In this document: in pieces, positions 57,086-64,000 of the stretch
Position numbering within the stretch: the first letter of the stretch is position 1
Layout of the letters: every line of letters starts with the position of its first letter
DNA from: Paenibacillus abyssi
GTDB lineage: Bacteria; Bacillota; Bacilli; Paenibacillales; Paenibacillaceae
Length of the DNA stretch: 64,000 bases
Direction: 5' to 3'
Assembly (NCBI RefSeq): GCF_014640295.1
Contig: NZ_BMGR01000002.1
Coordinates: 124,001-188,000, forward strand
The notes under the pieces: generated by a model
The model's input: the letters and a program-made list of their open reading frames with translations, nothing else
What the model was told of the DNA's origin: nothing
Database searches by the model: none
Program-made: the position numbers and the translations under genes

Positions 57086-57117
57086 TTATCATGCCATGAA
57101 GCCCCGCTAGCAGCGCC

Positions 57118-57723
57118 TCATTCACGCAGATAACGCGCATACGCTTCAGGCGTATTCAAATTCTCGAAAGCCTGGGATTCCGCCTCTGTCCTTGGCTCGA
57201 CAGTGACCGTCTTCAGCTGTGACATCAGCCGCATGAAACGGTAATCGCCCTGCTCAAGCAGCTGCCCGGCAGCAGCGGCAGCGCGTGTGTGAACCAGCGC
57301 ATGGAACGGCTGTCCGGCCGCATGTACGGCATCGACCTCCCCATCCGCACGCTCAAGCATTCGCTTCAGCAGCGATTTGCTGATCTGCGGCATATCACAA
57401 GCGATTATGAAGGCATAACCTTCCGGCATCTGAGCAAGACCCGCCTGCAGCCCGGCCAGCGGTCCGCAGCCCGGATAAACATCCGAAGCAAAGCTTACAT
57501 CCTGCCATCCCTCCGTATCGCATTCCGCGAGCCTTTTGCGGTACAACTCGATCCGTTCCTCACTTCCAGCGGAGATCGTCACCGATTGACAGAGTCGATG
57601 AAGCCCGGTCACCATATGCGCAAGCAGCGGCCGGCCCCCGATGGGAAGCAGCGCTTTGTCGCTGCCCATGCGTGTGCTGTTGCCGCCGGCAATAATTAAT
57701 CCGTGTATCGGAAGCTTGTCCAT
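57118..57723 (-). CDS. mobA: Molybdenum cofactor guanylyltransferase
   Basis: MobA attaches GMP to Mo-molybdopterin, giving the MGD cofactor that nitrate reductase requires. The nucleotide-binding motif LIIAGGNSTRMGSDKALLPIGGRPLL is partly degenerate only in spacing. The Mg-binding FIIACDMPQIS and the YPGCGPLAGLQAGL block are conserved; product 201 residues. It is the last gene in a glycan-synthesis string, 25 nt after a glycosyltransferase, an odd neighbourhood. TGGAG precedes the ATG. Confidence 0.93.
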   Translation of the reverse strand: MDKLPIHGLIIAGGNSTRMGSDKALLPIGGRPLLAHMVTGLHRLCQSVTISAGSEERIELYRKRLAECDTEGWQDVSFASDVYPGCGPLAGLQAGLAQMPEGYAFIIACDMPQISKSLLKRMLERADGEVDAVHAAGQPFHALVHTRAAAAAGQLLEQGDYRFMRLMSQLKTVTVEPRTEAESQAFENLNTPEAYARYLRE

Positions 57724-57748
57724 ACGTCACTCCACTGCTGCATACAGA

Positions 57749-58711
57749 TTACATCGGGAGACCTTTGCCCGTTTGCTGCAGCTTATCCCATATTTTACGA
57801 TGCATACTGAAGCGCACACATAGAGCATTCGGCAGCTTGCGGTGATGCTTTCCGAGCTGATAACCCGCAATTTTAGCAAAGGATTCTGCGATCATCACCG
57901 GTATCCAGTGCCATTTCCGCTCATGATGCAAAGCTTTCAGTTGGTTCAGCAGCATTCGTTTCCCTTCATTGCCAACTTTCGAGTAGGCGTAGATCCAGTC
58001 GTTGTTCCTCATCGAGACGCCGTTGTCAAAAAACCGCCGGAACTGCTGCTGCAGTGAATAATCATGGGAATGGATCACCTTAGCTTCAGCACTGTAGTAG
58101 ATGCCGTACCCTGCAAGTACGCACTTCGCCGCCATAAACAGATCCTCGTTAAAAATGACCGGCTCCGGAAAACGGCCCATCTCCATAAACATATCCTTGC
58201 GGATCGCTGAGCATACATTGGAGCAGAAAAAGGTTTTGATCCCCATTCGCGGCAGATCAGACTGATCCTTCATCATGGATTGTTCCGGGTAATTGAAGCT
58301 GCGGGCGAGCCTCTCTAAAACCGCCGCATCAGGCCTTGCCAGCTGCCTGCCATACACGCAGGCCACCTTCTTGTCTGCCAGGGGCCGGGCCAATGCTTCC
58401 AGAAGCTGACCCTCCTGGGGCATTGCATCTTGGGTCATAAACACAAGAATATCGCCCTTTGCCTGGGCAGCCGCATAATTACGCGTTCCGCCGTGGTCGA
58501 ATTCGCTTTGCAGTATTGTGAATACCCTGGCACCGCCGCGCTGTGCAAGCTCTGCTGTACCATCGGACGAAGAGGAATCGACCACAATGATTTCCAATGG
58601 AGGCAGCGTCTGCCCTTGTAAACGGGTTAACAGCTCTTCAAGCGACGGGCCTGCATTATAAGTAGGAATGATAACCGATATCCGATTTGAGCCCTGCTCA
58701 TCAATAGGCAT
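57749..58711 (-). CDS. Family 2 glycosyltransferase, rhamnosyltransferase-like
   Basis: The 320-residue protein has the GT-A fold start ISVIIPTYNAGPSLEELL, the nucleotide-binding VVDSSSSDGT, FMTQDAMP at the DxD-like position, and the acceptor-side block FNEDLFMAAKCVL followed by HSHDYSLQQQFRRFFDNGV. The latter is typical of rhamnosyltransferases related to RfbF/WbbL. No membrane segment is visible. It overlaps the sugar phosphotransferase gene by 11 nt. Confidence 0.88.
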   Translation of the reverse strand: MPIDEQGSNRISVIIPTYNAGPSLEELLTRLQGQTLPPLEIIVVDSSSSDGTAELAQRGGARVFTILQSEFDHGGTRNYAAAQAKGDILVFMTQDAMPQEGQLLEALARPLADKKVACVYGRQLARPDAAVLERLARSFNYPEQSMMKDQSDLPRMGIKTFFCSNVCSAIRKDMFMEMGRFPEPVIFNEDLFMAAKCVLAGYGIYYSAEAKVIHSHDYSLQQQFRRFFDNGVSMRNNDWIYAYSKVGNEGKRMLLNQLKALHHERKWHWIPVMIAESFAKIAGYQLGKHHRKLPNALCVRFSMHRKIWDKLQQTGKGLPM

Positions 58712-60107
58712 TTTTATTCATTAAACCTTTCGTTACCGTCTTCATAATGATCTTCAAATCAAAGAAGAACGACCAGTTCTCGATGTAGAAAAGATCATGC
58801 ACGATCCGCTCTTCAATGGAGGTGTCGCCGCGCAGTCCGTTCGTCTGCGCCCACCCGGTAATGCCCGGACGAATATGATGTTTGATCATATATTTGGGAA
58901 TCTCTTCTTTAAATTGCTCTACGAAGTACGGGCGTTCCGGACGCGGACCCACGACGCTCATATGACCGATCAATACATTGAAAAATTGGGGCAGCTCGTC
59001 AATGCTGGTGCTTCTAAGAAATGCGCCGAATTTCGTCCGCCTTGGATCATTCTCTACAGTCCACTGCGTATCCGATGTTTTGCCATCGGATAGATGCATG
59101 GAACGGAACTTATACATAAGGAACGTCCGGCGGTTCAGCCCCATACGCTCCTGTTTGAAAAGCACCGGTCCCGGAGAGGTCAGCTTGATGCCTATAACGG
59201 CAAATAGTATGACCGGCAGCGTAATCATAATTGCAGCGAGCGAGAACACAATATCAAAAGCCCGCTTCAATATGCGATTGTTCAGTTCATCAAGCGGAAT
59301 ATCCCTCACATTAATGAGCGGCATACCGGCAAAATTGTCGAAAAACGGCCGCGCCGGCAGCAGATCGAAATAATCGGGGATAATCAACGTTTTTACGCCG
59401 GCCTTCTCGCACTGTTTAATAATGCTGGCATATTTGCTATGTGCTCCGAGCGGCAGCGCTATAATCACTTCATCGATCAGCGGATTGGCAAGCACATCCT
59501 CCAGTTGATCAATTGTCCCAATGATCGGTTTGAGATGGCGGTGTTCGGGAGCGTGCTCGGCGTGATGGTCATCCAAAAATCCGAACACATCATATCCCAG
59601 CTCCGGATGCTGCTGCAGGCCTTCATAGAAGCTGCGCCCGACAGCGCCGGCTCCCAGGATCAGGACAAACTTCTTGTTGTAGCCTTTGCGGCGGAGTCTG
59701 GACAGCGAGCTTTTCACAATGAACCGGTATAGAATCAATGCGGAAATATTCATAACAAAGAAGATAAGGAGGAATTCCCTCGAAATATGTACTTCTTTGG
59801 CTGCATACAGCATGCTTAACAAGCCGAGGAAGCTGAACGCGTGCACCTGGAAAATCTTTAATATATCAAAAGAAAAGCTCTTTCTTCGCTTTGGCGCATA
59901 AAAGCTGACGTAAAATCCGATCAGGATCGCGGCAAACGAATAGATCGTTCCCCAGAGCAAATAGTTCTTGAAAGGAAGGGAGTTGAACGAATCCACCCAG
60001 CCGCTGTAGAACTTCACCCAATATGCAGCCAGAAAAACGATCAGCATGACGGATAGATCAGCTAATATATAGAGTTGTGTCAGAAACCGTTGGTTCTGCC
60101 GAAGCAT
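58701..60107 (-). CDS. Polyprenyl-phosphate sugar-1-phosphate transferase (WcaJ/EPS type)
   Basis: The enzyme starts glycan assembly by moving a sugar-1-phosphate from a nucleotide sugar to undecaprenyl phosphate. The 468-residue protein has four N-terminal helices, a Rossmann-like middle domain (LILGAGAVGRSFYEGL), a fifth membrane helix and the catalytic C-terminal domain (FKQERMGLNRRTFLMYKFRSM; SIDELPQFFNVL; GPRPERPYFVEQF). The start is ATG 60107; GTG 60113 is an alternative. It is separated from the upstream glycosyltransferase by a terminator. Confidence 0.93.
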   Translation of the reverse strand: MLRQNQRFLTQLYILADLSVMLIVFLAAYWVKFYSGWVDSFNSLPFKNYLLWGTIYSFAAILIGFYVSFYAPKRRKSFSFDILKIFQVHAFSFLGLLSMLYAAKEVHISREFLLIFFVMNISALILYRFIVKSSLSRLRRKGYNKKFVLILGAGAVGRSFYEGLQQHPELGYDVFGFLDDHHAEHAPEHRHLKPIIGTIDQLEDVLANPLIDEVIIALPLGAHSKYASIIKQCEKAGVKTLIIPDYFDLLPARPFFDNFAGMPLINVRDIPLDELNNRILKRAFDIVFSLAAIMITLPVILFAVIGIKLTSPGPVLFKQERMGLNRRTFLMYKFRSMHLSDGKTSDTQWTVENDPRRTKFGAFLRSTSIDELPQFFNVLIGHMSVVGPRPERPYFVEQFKEEIPKYMIKHHIRPGITGWAQTNGLRGDTSIEERIVHDLFYIENWSFFFDLKIIMKTVTKGLMNKNAY

Positions 60108-60170
60108 CGGCACCCCACCCTTACCTTATAAATTCTCGATTCTATTAATCAATACTCTCTTAATTTTAAC

Positions 60171-60208
60171 AAAAAAAGAATAGAGAACCAACCTAAAATT
60201 CTCCATTC
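60171..60208 (-). terminator. Terminator after the upstream GT2 gene
   Basis: On the minus strand GAATGGAGAA and TTCTCTATTC pair over 10 bp with one G-T wobble, then seven T residues. It splits the glycan cluster into two transcription units. Confidence 0.85.
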
Positions 60209-60222
60209 TTCTACATTTCCCT

Positions 60223-61149
60223 TCATTTTCTACCTAATATCGAACGTCGTTTCCGCAAGAAATGGGGAAACTTGCGCAGGATAAACGGCCAGCATCTCAA
60301 CAGACCGGGTTCTAATACCGCGATATAACCTAGCTTGGCCAATTCAGAAACAAGCAGTAGCGGCAGCAGCCAGAACCAATGCCAACCCGCAGGCTCATTT
60401 TTAATCAGCGTGAAGAACCGGTTCTGATAGGAATGCCGGCGAACAAACAGCGGGATTGACCGGCGGCCGCCCTTCTTCCAACCTCTGCGATGATAAGCCT
60501 TGGCTGAGGGGACATAGATCGCTTTCCACCCGAAGTGCTGTGCCCGCCATGCAGCGTCGACATCTTCTTTATAAGCGAAGAACACCTCATCGAAGAACTG
60601 GCCATCATACGAGACATCAAGCATCATCGTCTTTCGATAGACAGCAGCGGCGCCTGATACGCCGAATACCTCCTGCTCTGATTGCCACGCGACAGCGGGT
60701 TCCCCCGCCCCCAAGTCGTAGGCCTGACGGTTTCTCCGCATCGCCAGTCCGGCGCTGTCCATCGTATCCGGCTGTTCCGCCGATACGAGCTGTCCCGTGG
60801 CGCTTCCGACCTCTGGCCTTTGATCCATATAACCGACAATCTCCGACACATAATCGGGATGGAGCGTCACATCCGGATTCAGCACAATGACATAATCGCT
60901 GTCCGTCTGCGCCATTGCCTGGTTTTGCCCGCCTGCGAAGCCGTTATTCACCTTATTGGCCGTTAACCGGACTTGTTCGCCAAACTGGTGCACAATCCGG
61001 CAGGTTTCATCAGAAGACGCATTGTCAACGACGATGATGGATGTTATGGGAAAGGACTGCTTTAAAACAGCCTGCAAGCAGTCCTTAATATCAGATGCGC
61101 TGTTATAGGTTACAATACATACACTGACTGTACTCATCGATCCGATCAC
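60223..61149 (-). CDS. Family 2 glycosyltransferase
   Basis: The 308-residue product opens with VSVCIVTYNSASDIKDCLQAV and has VVDNASSDET, VLNPDVTLHPDYV (DxD region) and the FDEVFFAYKEDVDAAWRAQHFGW block of rhamnosyl-type GT2 enzymes. It ends with a hydrophobic segment (WHWFWLLPLLLVSELAKLGY) and a basic tail that suggest membrane association. The GTG start overlaps the rfbD stop (GTGA), implying coupling; ATG 61137 is an alternative. Confidence 0.9.
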   Translation of the reverse strand: MIGSMSTVSVCIVTYNSASDIKDCLQAVLKQSFPITSIIVVDNASSDETCRIVHQFGEQVRLTANKVNNGFAGGQNQAMAQTDSDYVIVLNPDVTLHPDYVSEIVGYMDQRPEVGSATGQLVSAEQPDTMDSAGLAMRRNRQAYDLGAGEPAVAWQSEQEVFGVSGAAAVYRKTMMLDVSYDGQFFDEVFFAYKEDVDAAWRAQHFGWKAIYVPSAKAYHRRGWKKGGRRSIPLFVRRHSYQNRFFTLIKNEPAGWHWFWLLPLLLVSELAKLGYIAVLEPGLLRCWPFILRKFPHFLRKRRSILGRK

Positions 61150-62003
61150 TCACAATCTTTAAGATAACACACCAGCGCTTCTCTCCAATGTCTTAGCGGG
61201 CTCAGATCATTACTGCGTATCCCGCAGTGATCCATAACGGAATACGCAGGACGAGGGGCCGGGCGAGGGAAATCCGCCGTCGAACATGGCTCTACCTGAA
61301 CCGATTGTCCGCTTGCTTCGAAGATCTCTTTGGCGAATTCATACCATGAGCATACACCCGTATTGGAAGCATGGTACAAGCCGAATTTATCCGTATGTAT
61401 CAGCTCAATGATGAACTGCGCCAGATCATAAGTGAAGGTCGGAGAACCGACCTGATCTTGCACCACCTTGAGATGATCTCGCTCCTGCGCCAGCTTCAGC
61501 ATCGTTTTCACAAAATTATTCCCATACCGTCCATATAACCAGGAAGTACGAACAATAAAATAACGGTCATGCAGCGTTTGAACCAGCTGTTCGCCTGCCA
61601 GCTTCGATTTGCCGTACACCGTTTGCGGATTGGTCGCATCATACTCATTGTAGGGTATGGAAGCCGCCCCATCGAACACATAATCCGTGCTAATATAACA
61701 TAGCTTCGCGCCAACCTCGCGAGCCGCAACCGCGATATTTCGTGTTCCGGCAGCGTTTACTCGAAAAGCCTCGTCCGGTTCGGATTCGGCTTGATCAACT
61801 GTGGTATAAGCAGCGCAATGAATGACAGCATCCGGTTTGTTGAGAAGCAGCGCGCGTCGGCAGTCTTCCAAGTCGGTGATATCCAAATCCTCGCGGCCGC
61901 AGCCGATGATTTCCATATCGCTTTCCGATTTCCATAACACCAGTTCACGGCCAAGCTGGCCGCCCGCGCCGGTAACGAGAATTTTTCTTATCGAAGCCGT
62001 CAT
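61146..62003 (-). CDS. rfbD: dTDP-4-dehydrorhamnose reductase
   Basis: RmlD makes dTDP-L-rhamnose in the final step of the pathway. The NAD(P) motif ILVTGAGGQLGREL, the active-site YGKSKLAGE (YxxxK) and CYISTDYVFDG are conserved; product 285 residues from ATG 62003. The longer open frame reaching 62081 was rejected because it overlaps rfbB by 80 nt, whereas ATG 62003 gives an ATGA overlap. Confidence 0.95.
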   Translation of the reverse strand: MTASIRKILVTGAGGQLGRELVLWKSESDMEIIGCGREDLDITDLEDCRRALLLNKPDAVIHCAAYTTVDQAESEPDEAFRVNAAGTRNIAVAAREVGAKLCYISTDYVFDGAASIPYNEYDATNPQTVYGKSKLAGEQLVQTLHDRYFIVRTSWLYGRYGNNFVKTMLKLAQERDHLKVVQDQVGSPTFTYDLAQFIIELIHTDKFGLYHASNTGVCSWYEFAKEIFEASGQSVQVEPCSTADFPRPAPRPAYSVMDHCGIRSNDLSPLRHWREALVCYLKDCE

Positions 62004-63022
62004 TGCCCAGTCCCCAACCGATCCTTGTATTGTACGGTATAATAGTGCTGATATGATCCGGATACGACCTGATCCATCCACTCTTTATTGTTCAGATACC
62101 ACTGAATCGTTTCCTTCATGCCGCTCTCATAGACATATTTCGGGCTCCATCCCAGCTCGCGGCGAATTTTGTCCGCATCAATTGCATAACGGCGGTCATG
62201 GCCGAGGCGATCTTTTACATAAGTAATGAGGGTCTCCGGCTTGCCCAGCTCACGCAGGATCGTCTGCACAACCTGAATGTTGTTTCGCTCATTGCTGCCG
62301 CCCACATTATATACCTCGCCATCGCGTCCTTTGTGAAGCACCAGATCAATTGCACTGCAGTGGTCTTCCACATAGAGCCAATCCCGCACATTCAGCCCGT
62401 CGCCATATACAGGCAGCGCTTTGTCCTGAAGCGCATTTTGAATCATCAGTGGGATCAACTTCTCCGGGAATTGAAACGGTCCATAGTTATTGGAGCAGCG
62501 TGTGATCTTTACCGGAAGCCCGAACGTTTCATGATAGGCGCGGACAAGCAGATCAGCCCCTGCTTTGCTTGCCGAGTATGGGCTGTTCGGAGCAAGCGGT
62601 GTCTCTTCCGTGAATAGACCCGTTTCTCCAAGCGTCCCGTACACTTCATCCGTAGACACTTGGACGAACTTTTTCAGTCCAGCCTGCTTCGACAGCTCGA
62701 GCAGCGTTTGAGTACCTAAAATATTTGTGCGGACAAAAATATCCGGCTGCAAAATGCTGCGATCGACATGCGATTCCGCCGCGAAGTTGATAACAGCATC
62801 CAGTCCTTCTGCAAACAGCGGCTCGAGCGCCGTCCTGTCGGCAATATCCGCCTTCACAAAACGGTAATTTGGATGGTGTTCAATCGAGCGCAGATTTTCC
62901 AGGTTCCCGGCATAAGTCAGTGCATCCACGTTAATAATTTGATAGTCCGGGTAATTCTTGATCATATACAGCACAAAATTGCTGCCGATAAACCCGGCCC
63001 CGCCGGTAATTAGCACTTTCAC
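62000..63022 (-). CDS. rfbB: dTDP-glucose 4,6-dehydratase
   Basis: RmlB converts dTDP-glucose to the 4-keto-6-deoxy sugar. It has the NAD motif VLITGGAGFIGSNFVLYM, VSTDEVYG, the YSASKAGAD catalytic pair and TRCSNNYGP, all standard; product 340 residues. The start is a GTG at 63022 with GGGTGAG upstream; the open frame upstream to 63061 runs into rfbC. It is part of the rfbA-C-B-D string. Confidence 0.97.
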   Translation of the reverse strand: MKVLITGGAGFIGSNFVLYMIKNYPDYQIINVDALTYAGNLENLRSIEHHPNYRFVKADIADRTALEPLFAEGLDAVINFAAESHVDRSILQPDIFVRTNILGTQTLLELSKQAGLKKFVQVSTDEVYGTLGETGLFTEETPLAPNSPYSASKAGADLLVRAYHETFGLPVKITRCSNNYGPFQFPEKLIPLMIQNALQDKALPVYGDGLNVRDWLYVEDHCSAIDLVLHKGRDGEVYNVGGSNERNNIQVVQTILRELGKPETLITYVKDRLGHDRRYAIDADKIRRELGWSPKYVYESGMKETIQWYLNNKEWMDQVVSGSYQHYYTVQYKDRLGTGQ

Positions 63023-63029
63023 GCGTAAC

Positions 63030-63587
63030 TCACCCTTTGTAAATGAAATTGTGCTCCGCATCTGTCAACATTGGATGTTTTGTGTCCTTATCAGACAATA
63101 TTGGGGCAGAAGTAGGCCAATCAATTCCGAGTGTTGGGTCGTTCCACGCAATCCCGCGATCATGATCTGGCGAATACAGCGCATCGACTTTATACATCAC
63201 TTCACAGTTCGGAACAAGCGTGCAAAAGCCATGAGCAAACCCTTGGGGAACAAGCAATTGCCTTTTATTCGCTGCGCTTAATATAAATCCTTGCCACTGA
63301 CCGTAAGTAGGCGAGCCTTTCCGGATATCCACTACAACATCGTAGATGGACCCTGCTGTACAGCGAACCAGCTTCGTCTGTGCCTGTGGATGCAGTTGAT
63401 AGTGAAGCCCGCGCAGGACGCCGGCTTCTACGGATAGGGAATGATTATCCTGGATAAAGGTTTGCATGATCCCATGCTTTTGATACGTTTTTTCATTATA
63501 ACTTTCCATAAAGAAGCCGCGATGATCTCCAAACACGGCAGGTTCGATTAATTTCAAATCAGGAAGATGGGTTTCGAGGATAATCAC
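63030..63587 (-). CDS. rfbC: dTDP-4-dehydrorhamnose 3,5-epimerase
   Basis: RmlC epimerises the 4-keto sugar at C3 and C5. The cupin fold shows FGDHRGFFMESYNEKTY, VLRGLHYQLHPQAQTKLVRC (with the catalytic histidine) and YDVVVDIRKGSPTYGQW. It has 185 residues from a GTG at 63587 with GGAG 9 nt upstream, and lies 16 nt after rfbA. Confidence 0.96.
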   Translation of the reverse strand: MIILETHLPDLKLIEPAVFGDHRGFFMESYNEKTYQKHGIMQTFIQDNHSLSVEAGVLRGLHYQLHPQAQTKLVRCTAGSIYDVVVDIRKGSPTYGQWQGFILSAANKRQLLVPQGFAHGFCTLVPNCEVMYKVDALYSPDHDRGIAWNDPTLGIDWPTSAPILSDKDTKHPMLTDAEHNFIYKG

Positions 63588-63603
63588 TGCTGCCTACTCC
63601 CCC

Positions 63604-64000
63604 TTAATATTTCAGCGTTCCGAATTCCTCGCCAAAAACAATATCTTTGGCAAGCTCATTCGCACGAGCCAGTGAAGCGTGAGTTCCTGCATCGGTCCAC
63701 CAGCCCTGAAGAATATCATATGATAGTTCATCGGCTTTAATATAGGCATTATTAACATCCGTAATTTCCAATTCTCCGCGGCCTGAAGGCTTTAATGTTC
63801 GGATGATATCAAACACACGGCTATCATACATATATATGCCGGTTACCGCAAATTTACTCTTAGGCTGTTGTGGTTTTTCTTCAATGGACATAATCCGGTC
63901 ATTAGACAGCTCCGGTACACCATAGCGCTGCGGGTCATGAACCTCTTGAATAAGAATTTTAGCCCCGCGGCCCTGATTCTTGAAATTTTGGACAAATGGG
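63604..64000 (-). CDS. rfbA: Glucose-1-phosphate thymidylyltransferase, C-terminal part (cut by window edge)
   Basis: The visible 131 residues are the end of RmlA, including RGAKILIQEVHDPQRYGVPE, SIEEKPQQPKSKFAVTGIYMYD, GRGELEITDVNNAYI and WWTDAGTHASLARANELA. The protein stops shortly after that block (GEEFGTLKY), about 50 residues earlier than the long RmlA enzymes. It therefore belongs to the short (~245-residue) class, like B. subtilis SpsI of the spore-coat glycan operon. The N-terminal catalytic loop lies beyond the right edge. Confidence 0.93.
   Translation of the reverse strand, partial: PFVQNFKNQGRGAKILIQEVHDPQRYGVPELSNDRIMSIEEKPQQPKSKFAVTGIYMYDSRVFDIIRTLKPSGRGELEITDVNNAYIKADELSYDILQGWWTDAGTHASLARANELAKDIVFGEEFGTLKY

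Overview
The window reads as chromosome of a spore-forming, low-G+C-phylum Gram-positive of the Paenibacillaceae (Paenibacillus or a close relative). The reasons are: a spoIIR gene and a YjcZ-like sporulation miniprotein; an 11-subunit complex I operon without nuoEFG directly downstream of the atp operon; an S-layer (SLH) protein; many TTG/GTG starts behind strong GGAGG sites; and the gene order prfA-prmC-spoIIR-ywlC-mntP-ywlE-rpiB-ywlG-glyA-upp-atp, which as far as I recall is the order in Bacillus subtilis, here with a few insertions. No tRNA, rRNA, CRISPR array, prophage or intact insertion sequence was seen.

Layout. 1-7.1 kb (minus): nuoA-B-C-D-H-I-J-K-L-M, entering nuoM at the left edge. 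7.4-7.8 kb: dps. 8.0-15.4 kb (minus): atpZ-I-B-E-F-H-A-G-D-C. 15.6-30.8 kb (all minus): wecB, upp, a membrane-anchored GRDP-like protein, glyA, ywlG, rpiB, the arginine phosphatase ywlE, mntP, a YhgE/Pip protein, the tRNA threonylcarbamoyl synthase, a YjcZ-like peptide, spoIIR, prmC, prfA, ychF. 31-39 kb: a tiny plus-strand ORF with a forespore-like promoter, a cytochrome-b/sulfite-oxidase-fold fusion, an SLH/YcdB-repeat surface protein, thioredoxin, an Rrf2 regulator with a clear operator, DUF72, a DUF2007-like protein, and a TetR-ykkC-ykkD guanidinium-type exporter operon. 39-49 kb: nitrate assimilation. 49-55.6 kb: a SARP-type response regulator, a double-kinase hybrid sensor and a chemoreceptor. 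56-64 kb: an acyltransferase, mobA, and a dTDP-rhamnose/glycan assembly cluster (rfbA-C-B-D, two GT2 enzymes, one polyprenyl-phosphate sugar transferase), entering rfbA at the right edge.

The most informative region is 41-49 kb. A minus-strand operon (nirB-nirD-hemD-cobA: nitrite reductase and siroheme synthesis) diverges from a plus-strand ANTAR antiterminator gene followed by the nitrate transporter and nitrate reductase genes. Three boxes exactly matching TGTNA-N7-TNACA (the TnrA/GlnR nitrogen-control consensus) lie within 730 bp, one at each of the three promoters. At the nirB and transporter promoters they overlap the -35 with the same geometry. Both leaders then carry a hexaloop hairpin with A at loop position 1 and G at position 4, a shared 14-nt element ATGGCAATGAAGCC, and an intrinsic terminator. 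I infer a two-layer switch: nitrogen status at initiation, and ANTAR-mediated antitermination in the leader. The ANTAR protein has a degenerate receiver domain, so its input is unlikely to be ordinary phosphorylation.

Starts were moved from the longest open frame wherever a ribosome binding site or family alignment favoured an internal codon; such choices are stated per gene. All family assignments are from recognition of sequence motifs; no database search was run.
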